Positions 11,601 through 22,896 are shown, counted from the first letter of the stretch. The stretch is DNA of 64,000 bases from Pisolithus tinctorius (GCA_024663395.1 JANFAH010000007.1:1116001-1180000); one strand, 5' to 3'. Made by a program: numbers and translations. Notes: generated by a model from the sequence alone, not told the origin.

Positions 11601-12663
11601 GTGTAAAGTTCATTTCGATATTCCTATGCAGCCCCGTGCATCTCATGTTATTCATGTCCCCATTGCTCGTGGGGAATGGCAAGGGCAGGGAGAGATGGGG
11701 GCTGTATCGGACGCCTTGCCAACCTGAGAAACAGTGAGTTCCATTCACATATATTCACATATATGTATTAGCGGACGGAGGCACGTCAGCCAGTTTTTCT
11801 AAATGAGTGTCAGCCTTCGGAACGTTGTGAGATTCTAAAAGTCGTGGGTGGTTCGGGATCTCGTTGTTATCTTCCCGAGTCCCGACAGGTCAATGTTTTG
11901 GAAAGCTGTATTCAGTGATTCAGTGAAATGTTTGGTTGGTTGGCTTTTGGTCGTTCAACCTGTGTCTACGCACAAGGCAGTCAATAATATCACTAGCGTG
12001 ACCACAGGACGGCTGGACATGCTTTTTTTTGACTCCAAATTTGAAACTTCGGCTCGGCCCTCGCCCGGGTGCGCTGAAGCGCTGAACAATGCACATTCCA
12101 ACCGCCATGGCTCGCTACCGAAGGCCACCTTGTTGAGTACAAACGTTGCTTCATGCAAAACTAATCGAGTTAAACGGTGGGAGTGACTCTTGAGACACTT
12201 CTTTATCCATCGTCAGGACTGTACCCGTACCCCTGTCCAGTCAACCTATATCAGTACTTGCAAGCTCGCGTCGTGGCACTGCTCCGCATGCCAGGATACC
12301 GTGGCTACACATGTCCCTGTGGCTATGTGCGCACCACCTGCCTGTATATGTCTTGTGCCTAGATCTTTTTTCGTCGTGCGCGGCGAACATTGATGTTAGG
12401 AGCACTCTTTCGCTCGTTTAATCCATTCTTTTAACACCAAGTATCTTTAGTAGATGCGAGGCGCTCTGGATAAAGCCCTGACCATCGGAAGTCACGACAT
12501 CACACTACTAGTACTGTTGCCAGTGCTTACCGAAAAACTATCAAGCTGATACAGTCTGCAAATATCATTGATATCGCAATCGTATGAAGTATCCGTACAT
12601 GTTATACATATTGCCTAATGTGAGCCAGCACTAAGATACACGTACACGCTGTGAGAAGGTAAA
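11020..12663. other. Spacer between the two NACHT copies, including the unit junction
   Basis: This stretch holds the upstream region of copy A (11020-11600), the start of unit 2 (about 11605-11870), and about 0.6 kb (roughly 11900-12540) without an obvious counterpart in unit 1. A near-perfect direct repeat TTCACATATA occurs twice at about 11744-11763. The longest open frame (11848-12186) resembles no family. Homology to unit 1 resumes near 12569 with CATTGATATCG. I see no transposon ends or terminal repeats around the extra segment. Confidence 0.45.
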
Positions 12664-15600
12664 TCAAAGGTGGATAGCTTCATGTGCAACAATCAGTCGT
12701 GAACGGTGGACTGGCCGGCGGCACTGGCGATTCAGAGTGTCGACGACCGGGACTCGATCAGATTTGACGCGGCGCAACGTCGTTGTCTGTGCACAGGACT
12801 TGCGTGTGTTTCCATCCATGCTTTCCTCTAGATGTTCTGCCTCAACAAGCTCACTAGGATGATCTCGGTACCGGACGTCTCCGTCGACATGATGCCCATG
12901 TACAGCCCTGTAAACCTTGGCTCCAGCGGACTTCAAACCGTTTCTCCCATCGTGAAAGTGCAATGTGTGGCCTCTGCGCAACGAGCCCCCAGTGGAGTGA
13001 GACGTTATGTCTGTCTGCTCCCTCGTGTGCAAAACTGGAGTGTGGTTTTGATCCCCGGGAGTCGCATCTTCATGAACATACGGTGGAGGGGGTGAAGTAT
13101 CGCCATCATATGGATGGATGTCCTGTTCATCGGAAAATTCATACGACCTATAGACATCGTTATACTCCGTAAGGTCTCCTCTGTCTTCCAAGTAATCGGA
13201 TTCCAGGACGCTGTCACCAGAAGGAGAGGGAGAACGTCTTCCGCAGGAGGTAGTGACTGGAGAGAAAGAAATCCCTGAATCGTTATCCGGCAGCGTAGCA
13301 TCCTCAAGGATCTTCATCATTACATGTGACTTGTCTTTGAAGGCGTGCACGATGTCTGCCTCCGGGCGACTAGTTACTAAAATCCGAAAGTTGGAAGGTA
13401 GTTCTGCGGCCTTAGTTGCGAGTACATTAAGCAGATCCTTTCTCTGGTGGCCCTCTCCACAGACATCTAGGGCGTCAATGACGATAACCACCGGCCCACA
13501 CCAACTGACGTGTTTGGCTGGCTCCAAAATGAGTTCTTGGAATTGTGTGCGGACGCGGTTCGTCGTTCGTATGGCGCACTTCTTCACTTTCTCGCCAACA
13601 GCTTGCTTGAAGTGCGGATTATGATCTGCAATATCGCGGGAAATATTGCGGAAGATGCAGCTGGGATCGCGGGGATCTTTGTGATGTGATAGGTAGTGTT
13701 GGTGGGCTGGTTTTTGAGATTCACGGACAAAGTAAGATGATCCAAGCCGTTGTAACCCGTCGAACAAGTGAGCCACTTCGCGGGCGACGGCGGTCTTTCC
13801 ACACTCAGCTGGTCCGCAAACATAAAAGATGCGTTCCGTCGAGTCACCGTTAATCCAATGAGCAATCTCGTCGCTGAGTTCCCGCTGGTCGGGTTCCAAG
13901 GAATCGCATTCGTCCACATTGGTGTAGTGAACGTCTTCAGCGTAATGCATGTTATCGAGGGATATCTGCGCAGCTGTAGAACACCGCTTGAGTTTAATTT
14001 CGCAGTTCACTTAGCGAAAGGCTTACAAATCCCTTGAACATCGTCATATAGACGCATTACAGTGATCGCGGTCGAGATAATGGCACGTTCCTGCAGGGCG
14101 GCCTTCAGTTCTTGGAACTTCTGGGTGTAGTCCAGGAACTTTCGTTCGGTATTGGTCACCAATAGCTGTTGGCTCATAAAGCATCCTAAGATGGATTGTT
14201 TGGGATCGTTGTTCGCACCGCAACGCCAGGACTTACCGAGACCACCCTTCATGATATCTCGAAGGAAATACGAGCACTCCACTGTCTGCGCTGACAGGGC
14301 ACGGATGATTTGTAGATGGGACTGAATCCTCGACAGCGGATCTGATTCGGAGAGAAAACTGTGAGCGTCGGCCATGGTTTCAACGAGATTCTTGACGTTG
14401 TTTTTGAAAACCATTTGCGATGTGAAAACCTACAAACGCGGAAACTAAGTACTACGCACGCCACGATAGTAAGAGTGCATACCTTGACTACTCCAGTAAG
14501 GACTACAGCAGCCATCTTCACGTAAGGATGGATCTGCCATAAAGGCGTTTAGCATTGTGGAAAATCCGAATGAAATTTAATTGCTCACATCGCCGAGGGC
14601 ATCAGTGAACGTGAGAAAGATATTGATCTTGTCCAACAGCGGGCTAAAGGTATTTGCACTGTCCAGTATTTGTTGGATCTGACTGTCATTGGGGAAGAGA
14701 GCAACGATCGCTGCAAATGGAGGGACAAGGTTTCGCGCCGATGCCTTCGCTTGTAATATTTTGCTGCTTGAGTGTCCTGGATCCATTTCCGGTTCCTCGG
14801 TCGCCGGCTGAACCCGTACGCCCCCTTTATTTTTCCATGAGTCTTCCTTTGGCCGGTGATGTTCAGTAACCGGTGGAATTTCCTCTTTAGCCGGAAGTGG
14901 ACTGGGTACCCTAGGAAAACCAGGCTCCACAACCTCCTCCACACGCTTGACTGAAAACGAAAGTCTAGTCCTTGTGGCAGTGTGATGGTGGTCGTTGTTG
15001 GAATGCGGGGGTGAGACATCGTGGAGAACAGCTGGGCGATCGCAAATCAACTTAAATACGTTCGCAACGTGGTTGCAATACTCGCCCCACCTTTTCCAGA
15101 AGAGCCAAGGAAAGCATCCAGTCTGCCTTGAACGGAACCAACATATCTGTCTTTATGGAGCTTGCGCTGAGCAAAAACTCGCAGCGTAATAACAGACGAT
15201 TGTCGGGCATCACTTCGAAATTTCCTTCAGTCCGTCACATTGCCGATAAACCAACGATCGCGTACAAGGTGAAGGTCTCTTTCCAAGGTAATTCGTGTTT
15301 GCCGACGATAGATGTTGTTTGAACCCGACCGTCAATATCGACGTCCACGTAGAACCAGTCTTCGTGACCCCAACTAATTGTAGGGGGATGATACAGGTCG
15401 AGTTCTAACACACGTCAGAAATACTTGCAAACATAGGGGGGTCGGGGAGATACATACCCTTTATCTCTACGCGAAAAGTGGGTTCAGCCAGTCTTGGTGC
15501 ATTTAAAGTCTGAATCATTAAATTGCCAAAAGCAGCGCCAATGCAGTGGGAGTGTACATTGAGCATGCCCTGAATGCTGCAGGCCAGTTAGATAATAACG

Positions 15601-16135
15601 CCTCAGAAGAGCGTCGGTGAATACACACCCTGCGTTGCTGCTGGGATGCCACATGATGATGCCTACAAGCTAAGTGTGTCAAAGCCTGTGGCTATATTAG
15701 TCAGTAGCGTTGAAGGGGAGAGGACGGGGCGAATTGCGAGAGAATGGGGGGGAAGGCTCTGACGGAATGATGAAAGAGGGAAGAAAGAGGTTGAAGACGA
15801 GGCTCTACACCTGCTAAGTGGATACATAACGCCTTCTAAACTGGGGGAGGGGGTATGTCATCGAAGCGTGACAAAGATCTGGCAGCGAAATTGATGGGTG
15901 GTTGCGGAGCACTTGACATAGATGAGCGCCCGAATAAGGAACGGTTATTTTGTGTACCGTCCCCGAGCGCGATGGAAAAAAAAACGCGGCGTGAGCATGG
16001 ATCTAGGTGTGTAAAAGAGTCTGCCACCTCTCCGTCTGACCTGTGCAAGCAAAAAGATTTTGTGTCCTATACACAAGATCATAGGTTTGGGAGCGAATTG
16101 GTTCGATTAGGATGAACCGGCGCTCGATCAGAACG
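11605..16135. repeat. Tandem duplication, unit 2 (about 4.5 kb, direct)
   Basis: This is the second copy of the segment at about 7820-11600, in the same orientation. Coding blocks of the NACHT domain are nearly identical (for example the stretch encoding the Walker B to TSRPE region), while the tail, the linker before the helical region and the flanks have diverged. Unit 2 is longer mainly because of the roughly 0.6-kb extra stretch near 11900-12540 and a longer linker exon. Edges are estimated by eye. Confidence 0.8.
12664..15566 (-). CDS. C2-helical-NACHT NLR-like protein, copy B
   Basis: Paralogue of copy A with the same domain order. The C2-like domain starts at MLNVHSHCIGAAFGN (ATG 15566) and continues RLAEPTFRVEIK, DWFYVDVDIDGRVQTTSIVG, then across a 53-bp intron DARQSSVITLRVFAQRKLHK. 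A linker richer than that of copy A follows (SVKRVEEVVEPGFPRVPS), then the helical block (FPNDSQIQQILDSANTF, MADAHSFLSESDPLSRIQSH). Walker A is CGPAECGKTAVARE, Walker B VVIVIDALDVC, sensor ILVTSRPEAD. The tail keeps SPPPPYV but is longer than in copy A, ending IVAHEAIHL. Glu in the P-loop (GPAECGKT) still fits GxxxxGKT. As in copy A, no C-terminal repeat domain is present. An alternative start at 15518 would match copy A more closely. Confidence 0.75.
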
Positions 16136-17081
16136 TGCAATCTCACATACACGCCGCTGTCCATGTCAGAGTTCATGAGATACACGTTGAACAGGGGAGG
16201 CAGATACACGGACTAACCGTCGATAACATATCGCCGGCCTCAGATAGATCCTGATCCGACAGGAGCCCTTGATGAGACCACGTGGGAAATCAAATCTCCA
16301 TACACACAACAGTTGCCACTCTTACCTTCGACGATGTCAATGCGACCATACCGGCTACAATTGAACAGGACCCATCTGCTGTATATGCCTGCACCCGAGA
16401 CCAGCGAAGGGCCCATGTTATCGGGGACAGTGGTCCAAGTCTGCCTGCGCACCAGTGAACAAAAGTAATACAAGTAATACTTCCTATCATCAAGGAAAGG
16501 GTCGCTGACACGCGGTCATACAAGCACGCATATACGCGACTCTCCCCTGTTCTCGGAAGAACAAGAATGCATTACGGTAAGTTCGCTTCCGAAGAGGGCG
16601 ACCCCGTGCGTGAAAGACGTTTTGCAAAGGACGCAATCGAAGCGCTGCTTTTCTGGCATGTAACAACCATGTCGAACCTTCCCGAGCACATCACCATCAC
16701 CAACCCTCTTCGTGGGTACACTCTCGCTGGCGGTAAGACCGAGTCACTTGACCTTTCAACACTATTTTTGTCCTCAACCCTGCCCTCAATCTTCTGACGC
16801 ACCACCATTTAAGTGCGAAAACCCTGGAAATATGGTCAAGGTGTGCGGTTCTTTATCGGCGACAATCGTCTGCATTCCGCGGAAGACAAGTGGGTCTTTA
16901 CCTTGGAAGTCTCAAATTGAATGTTTGGAACCTCGGTTGTTTCCGCTAGTTCGGCTTCTCTTGAGAAATAATAAGTGTCATGCTGTATTTGACATGCCTG
17001 TAGTGGCAGGCAAGCGTATCTCTGTTTGGGCAACTCACCAACCCTATTCCACTCTTCTCATACATGAGGGAACAGTTATCA
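15567..17081. other. Intergenic: end of duplication unit 2, then unassigned sequence
   Basis: To about 16135 the sequence is the upstream flank of copy B, alignable to the flank of copy A, with a poly-A run near 15977. From 16140 to 17081 I see only short frames. The most coding-like is 16567-16797 on the plus strand (starts MHYGKFASEEGDPVRERRF), which has no recognisable domain. The last part is the 3' flank of the AC19 gene. Confidence 0.35.
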
Positions 17082-17726
17082 CTAACTCTTCTCTTCCCAC
17101 CGTTCATACCGGCCTTCTCGAAGGCTAACGAGATAACGCTCCTCCACGCTTTCACATACTCCATCCAAGTTGTCCAGTGCCTCAAGAAGTGCATTGAGAG
17201 AGGAGAGCCCATCTGTAATTTACTCGATGAGCATCGACATCAGCCATGGCACGAGACATGGTACGCACCGAACATTTGGATGCGAAGCTGAATTAGGTTC
17301 TCGGATGGATGTGGAACACTGTAGATTAGATCAGTGACCGTATCTTTACCTGGTCAAGGGAAACATGTGGGGAGGTATTAACCGGTGAACCGGGGGAGAA
17401 AGCACAGTTAAATTAACACCCCCATGGTTTTGGGGACCACGTTCAAAATTCACGTACCTGTAACCACAGAATTGCACTTTCGGACTGTGTTGACCATCCA
17501 TACGTGAGTCATGGTGCTCCGTGTTCAACGACCGTTTCTCTGGTAACTTACTTTTTCATGATCATCCACCGGAGAGCATTGCCCATAGTGTGCGTCTCAT
17601 CAAAAATTTGGTACGTAGCAGCAGAAAGGTCTGGCGCAGCGCCTTTCATCTGGGATGTATCAGCGCGACTGTTCGAATAGTGGCGAAAGAACTTACAATC
17701 CTGATTTTCGGGGTTGCTTCCGACAT
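17082..17726 (-). CDS. RPC19: RNA polymerase I/III subunit AC19 (RPAC2/Rpc19), 111 aa, five exons
   Basis: AC19 pairs with AC40 to form the alpha-like assembly platform of RNA polymerases I and III. Exons 17697-17726, 17552-17649, 17458-17484, 17269-17318 and 17082-17212 sum to 336 nt, exactly 111 codons plus stop. They read MSEATPKIRI, then ATYQIFDETHTMGNALRWMI, NPKVQFCGY, SVPHPSENLIQLRIQMF and ALLEALDNLDGVCESVEERY, ending YERWEEKS. These match the family core (HT-GN-LR at the start of the alpha motif, GY-PHPSE-RIQ) and its C-terminal helix. The fourth intron is 56 bp, and all introns have GT-AG ends. Size fits the family. The gene starts 570 bp from the divergently transcribed proline-rich gene. 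Confidence 0.93.
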
Positions 17727-18295
17727 GGCTGAGATTTTGCACAAACTATCCCCCGTCGAAAGGGCTGTCGCCTATTGTCCAGAAGAGGTTTTTCTTTTTC
17801 TGACAAGTCAAGTTTCCAATCTCGACCGAGTGTCGTCAAAGAAAATGAATAGTACACGAAAACAAAAAGACAATGAAAGTCCAGGGTGACAATAATGCTA
17901 CAGATTTGTTCAGGAGAGCATCTAACATTGTTTTGCGTACAGATTCCGCGGGAGGAGACAAACAAGACCAAACACAACTCCCCGCTCTTCCTTTGTCCGG
18001 CCCGGCATGCACAATGCAGCGTCGTCGACCGCCTTTATCCTTCTACTTTGGCACGCAATGGCTGCCCGTCGCTTAGTCGATCATATACGCCTTTCTATAA
18101 AACGATCCCGCCCTCGTCCGGTCGTAACCAGGCTACTCCATCCCTCCTGCTCAGCTCCGAGTCCCGATACCCCCTGCATCTTATATATTCCAACATCCAA
18201 GGCAGGCCTTGGCATACCCTGGTGGATTTCGTTTAACTATCTGAATACCCATATTCGCCACTTCTATCTCGTCCTCACCTCTAATTCGATCCCTG
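17727..18295 (+). promoter_or_regulatory. Divergent promoter region with a TATA box
   Basis: This region lies between the starts of AC19 (minus) and the proline-rich gene (plus). A TATAAAA box lies at 18096-18102, about 190 nt upstream of the plus-strand ATG at 18296, followed by pyrimidine-rich sequence typical of fungal core promoters. Open frames here are short shadows. Confidence 0.4.
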
Positions 18296-18906
18296 ATGGC
18301 TCATTGCGCTCCTGCCGCTTCGTCTTCCCGCACCATCTTGCCTCCGCTTCGCACTCTTCTTGAAAATCTCAAGATGATTGACGAGAATACAGAGCTCCCC
18401 TCCCTGGAACGAGTGTATGACCCTCATGAATTGAACCGGAAGGTGTGTTTTCTGATGCTGAGATCCTGCAGTTGTTCATGGATTTGCAGACGGCCCATTT
18501 TCACCTCCCACCTTCCTCTTCCTTTGTCTTTCAAAGGCAGCAGGTATCTGCTTTTCCCATCACGACATCACGAACACCCTCCCCTGCACCCATTTGCGTA
18601 CCGTCATCTGTTCCTTTCCCCGATCCCCAAAAGCCGCCGTGTTTACAACAGAAAATCCGACTCGTGCCGACTACTTTGGAGAATGCGGATGCCGTTGTGG
18701 TGATACCTCCTTCCCTCCCTACATCCCAGGGGCGTCAACCCCAGCCTCTCCTCCTTATGGGTCCTGCCCTCCAGCGCTTTCGTCAGCCGAACCGTCGGCT
18801 AGCCAAGGGTGCACGCGTGCACCCTTACCAGATGGTCCGCGGGGCGACCAGTTCCCAGGGGCCCCAACGCCCCCCGATGATACCTACCAACACGAATACA
18901 AATTAA
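18296..18906 (+). CDS. Proline/serine-rich protein of unknown function, two exons
   Basis: Not recognised. Exon 1 (18296-18442) reads MAHCAPAASSSRTILPPLRT and ends HELNRK; a 47-bp intron (18443-18489, donor GTGTGT, acceptor TTTGCAG) joins it in phase to TAHFHLPPSSSFVFQRQQ. The product is about 187 residues. The N-terminus has a short amphipathic segment (LPPLRTLLENLKMIDENT); the middle is Pro/Ser/Thr-rich and probably disordered; the C-terminal half has a compact basic block (LLLMGPALQRFRQPNRRLA, then KGARVHPYQMVRG) that looks like a conserved motif. There is no signal peptide or membrane segment. Nuclear location is a guess from the basic block. It has its own TATA-containing promoter. The splice model is preferred over a frameshift because phase, intron length and both splice sites fit. 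Confidence 0.6.
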
Positions 18907-20812
18907 TGTATAATATACACAGACAATGGTTGAAAGTTGGGACTACGTCAAAGCCTCCAGCTTGTATTCTTGTAACATTGTTTAAGTGTATCAACAGTGT
19001 TTACTTGTAGCTTTTCATTATAGAGGCATGAGAGGGAGGGAGAGAGAGAGAGAAAGAGAGAGATGTGGATAACATAAACGAGACATTCTGTAGTTTACAC
19101 ATGTATAGTTGCAGTGGTTGACGCCCTCCACTGGATCAGAAGTTTTAGGCGTGGATGAAATAATACAGGTCTCAACGATATTTTCAGCGGTACATACACG
19201 AGTGAAGGTGCGACAGTTAGTCAGAACCATAGACCTCCATGCAACGCGGCTTTGAGGGTTCCACGTTCCTCAATGATTTCCAATTCCTCGAGGTCCGAAG
19301 CATTGAAGCTTCCGACAATCTTCTCTGATGATTGATCGGGCTATGGAATCCCGTCCGTCGGAGCTGATGCAGACGAACGCCCAAGTCGTAATTTTAAACC
19401 CTTGAGCCGATTCCGATAGTTGGTTCAGAGCAGAGGTTAACCAGTTGAGATGGCCACCAGACAAACCAAGGCAACTCTTTCCGGAGCCATTGGTTGCAAT
19501 TGAGTACAGTAGACGTCGTCATGACCTCGTGGGGTGGAAGATACATGCAAACTGCCAGGAATCCCTAGATAGAAAGTTTGCGCACCGAACACCGAGATAT
19601 ATTGTATGTACTGACCCGTGTACTGAATCACTTATACAAATATTCGTCCGGAGCCCCGTGCTGCCCTATGGGCAGGGTTCCAACGCAGCCCGTCCTCTCG
19701 GCTGTGACGTCCTCGCGTTCGAGTGAGAACGCGGGGACTTGAACATCAAGGATTTGTCCGCGGCTGCTCCAGAGACTTTCACATGAGATACCGCCTTCTT
19801 AACTGGTTTTTGGGGTCACTTTCCCGCAGAATCCACTGCGCGAGAAGGAAGAAGCGACTAAGATGCTTCGCCGAAGAGGGACCCAGCATAAGGTGATGGA
19901 AAATGGTATCCTTTCCGACTCGGATGGGGACCCGGGGTGACGAGATGTCGGGGTGGAGGGTGTCACAGTAACCTTTGATTCACAACAAGTCAAATCCATT
20001 CCTTGGACATGGGGCGGCACTCATTCCACTGACTGGACATCCTGGGACATGATATGCGCACATGTCATCTTCAGCACGTTTCCAACCGAGGGTAGAATGC
20101 TTGCTATTGCTCTGCCAGCTTTTCCGAGTCTGGATGTATATTTACTGCGCAATGTACTGGAGAGCTTGACCCTCTTAGTATCAGGATATCGAAGCGCAAG
20201 CAACCTCGATATAACGCACTGAGAAGGGGGGAAGCAGCAGGTGCAGAATCGACATTTTGGTCTACATTGAAGCAGGGGTGCCGAGGCTCTGGAAATTTGG
20301 AAAACCCCGGTACTGCTAGCCCCATTGCTTGATATTCCTTGATTTTCCATTAACATTGGCCTTGCTTGGGTTCAACTTTGTGATGGCTTTACTATATGTT
20401 TATGTAAAGCTATATCCATATATCCTGTTGGACTTGATTAGTAGGCACCCCCTGGAAATCCACATACCCTTCGAAGTTCGCATATGCGTATCGTGCTTCT
20501 GCTACATACAAGTTGGTTCCGGCCGTCACTTGGTTGGAATGGTGGTACTAGTTCTCGAACACTCTAGCAGTGTGGGACTTTCTTCGATACAAGCTAACAT
20601 ACGTCATAAATCATCTAAATAAAAAGTTGCGCGTCTTCAGTCTGGAAGGCTTTCCGCAGTTGTCTCTTGGCGCTGGGCCGCACCGACACCCAAATCTTTG
20701 AACTGCCCCCCCGTGTGCCCTCAAGTCCGTCTGGAAGATATTGGCATTCCTCCCGTAGGAAGTCGAGGATACCCATTGTTATCATAGCCCTGTCCGTAAC
20801 GCAACAACACCC
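18907..20812. other. Intergenic, 1.9 kb, no supported gene
   Basis: Contains a GA-rich microsatellite at about 19028-19062 and several frames of 60-110 codons on both strands without domain resemblance, for example 19270-19464 minus and 19953-20222 plus. Their overlap on both strands and lack of recognisable motifs argue against coding. The last few hundred bases precede the YVH1 start and include a C-run (20707-20713). Confidence 0.4.
19028..19062. repeat. GA-rich microsatellite
   Basis: A purine stretch made almost entirely of GA dinucleotides with occasional GGG or AAA interruptions, 3' of the proline-rich gene. A simple repeat with no gene in it. Confidence 0.8.
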
Positions 20813-22896
20813 ATGGATGAAGTAGTGCCAGGATTATGGATAGGCAACCTCCCAAGTGCACTAGATGTCCAAGGCCTGAAGGAGAAAAATATATTCAGTG
20901 TCGTCACGGCTATGCGAGGCAAGGTCACCATCCACGCCGTGCGTTGTGGTCCTTAGTCACAGCGACACGCCGATTGATCTCTATCCTGCTTATCACTCAG
21001 ACATTCAATAAGTACCAGATCAACATCGACGACAGTTCAGACGAGGACGTCCTCGTGCATTTCCTGCCATCAATATCATTCATTCAAAAAGAGCTCGACA
21101 AGGGTCATGGTGTCCTCGTTCACTGTCAGGCTGGCATCAGTAAGTGTGCTCTGTGGTGTCCGATCACACATCGTGTTTTGACCTTACGTAGGTCGGAGTG
21201 CCACGATCGTCACTGCCTTCCTCATGTATTCTCGCAAATTGGATGCGACGACAGCACTGGAAATGATCAGAAAGGTCAGACCGAACGTGGAGTAAGTGGG
21301 AACCCCTGGAACAACCGAACCGATTGTGACGTTTATTCGTGCGATCAAGGCCAAACGAAGGGTTCTTGCATCAGCTGGAGATCTTCCACCAAGCGTCCTA
21401 CAAATTTACTAGTAAAGACAAGTCGATTAGAATGTTCTACATGGAAAGAACGCTGGAAGAGATCATGAGTAAGGCTATCCTTCTCATACACCCTCTTTTC
21501 CCCTGCTCTGTGCAACACTCGCCTGTTGTGTACGTTAATCGTCGATCTTCACAGATGGCGATGGTACTCTTCCATCGGACAATATGTTCGCAAGGCGCCC
21601 GTGTTCGCCAACTGATTCATCTCCAAATACACCGGTGATTGCCCCTCATCGACGCATACGATGCAAAATGTGCAGGTAGGTCATATTCGAGTGTGCCTGC
21701 CTTCACCTTATGTCTGGTCCTCCTTCACAGGCAAGAACTTGCGACTCGCGAGCATATGCTCGATCATGGCCAGCTTGGCCCTCCGACACCGGCGCTCCCG
21801 TCTCTCACTCCTGCCAGCTCGCGAAGAGCTTCGAACGCCAATGACCAGCTCGCTCAGCGTGGATCTGTCTCTCGCAGACCTTCGAATGCCAATGACCAAC
21901 TCGTCCCACGTGGATCTATCTCCCGCCGACCCTCCGGAAGTCTCAACGTCTCTATATCTCGTCGTCCGTCGAATGCGGGAGCGCAAGCTCGAATGAGCTC
22001 ATTCTCGCACGATGGTCGCCCAGCCCTTCTCTCATCACTTGGTAGTCGCTCTCTTCTCGAGTCACTCTCCATGTCCGCACTCGAGACAGAAGACGACGCT
22101 GACTCTGGGAGCGAAAGGCCAGACGCTAACAACCGGGTCTCACGTCCACCGTCTCGTCGCCCGTCAGGCGGTGACGGGAGGGCTGGTGCCACGCCATTAT
22201 CTATGGATAATATTGGTCGTGACTTGTCGGATGCACTAAACGCAGCTTCTGCTCCTACCGATGCTGTAGAACAAGAATTAGGGGAAGTGCCACGGACGTT
22301 ATCCCCTGTTTCTGAAGTGCGACGTGGTGAAGGAGATTCGGAAACTGATAGTTCCCAACAACAACAGCAGGCCGAGGTGCAAAACCAGGTACCAGGCTCC
22401 GACATCCAATATGCGAGCCCGGCAGATCTTGCCGCTCATCTATACGCCAATCCCAAGCTCGCTGCCTTGAGAGCGCCACCTTCGCTCGCGATGACAACTA
22501 TCACGGGGTGCGCAACCAAGCAAAACCCTAGCCCTCCGATTCTCATGAATCCCAAATGTTCGGGGTACTTTGTCGAACCGGTTCGAGGTCTAATATCATC
22601 CCAAGTGGCCCATGGTGCTGACAAGTGCTTTGGCTTAGATGAAATGGATGGAACCGTTACTCGAAAATGGAGATTTGGCTGGTAAAATCATATGTCCTAA
22701 CCCACGTTGTGGTGCCAAACTAGGAAATTACGACTGGGCAGGGGTACATTGCGGTTGCAACCAGTGGGTGACGCCGGTAAGTTTACTTGCTTGGGATCTG
22801 CACTCCTAGTTTCTGTTCGTTGAGAGCCAACCTGACAACTGTGCTACCCAGGGCTTCTGCATACATAGATCCAAGGTCGATGAGTTTGTTGTTTGA
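20813..22896 (+). CDS. YVH1: Yvh1/DUSP12 dual-specificity phosphatase with C-terminal zinc domain
   Basis: Yvh1 releases Mrt4 from pre-60S ribosomes, a job done by its zinc-binding tail and independent of phosphatase activity. The N-terminus MDEVVPGLWIGNLPSALDV starts the phosphatase fold. The active-site P-loop HCQAGIS|RSATIV spans an intron and keeps the HCxxGxxR catalytic pattern. The tail has the family zinc module: PKCSGYFVEP, MKWMEPLLENGDLAGKI, CPNPRCGAKLGNYDWAGVHC, CNQWVTPGFCIHRSKVDEF. About six introns are needed. Between the two domains sits an unusually long Ser/Arg-rich insertion with repeated SRRPSNANDQL-type units and a short poly-Gln. RRxS sites there fit the PKA consensus, so phosphoregulation is possible but inferred. 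Yeast Yvh1 is only about 360 residues. Confidence 0.92.

Noticed and set aside
16567..16797. 77-codon frame MHYGKFASEEGDPV
   Set aside because: Reasonable composition but overlapped by an equally long minus-strand frame, with no motif and no clear splice partners.
18440..18490. Apparent frameshift in the proline-rich gene
   Set aside because: A 47-bp intron with GTGTGT donor and TTTGCAG acceptor restores the frame exactly, so no mutation is needed.
21854..22405. 183-codon minus-strand frame opposite YVH1
   Set aside because: Antisense to the Ser/Arg-rich repeat region; Ser/Arg/Glu composition follows from the repeat.
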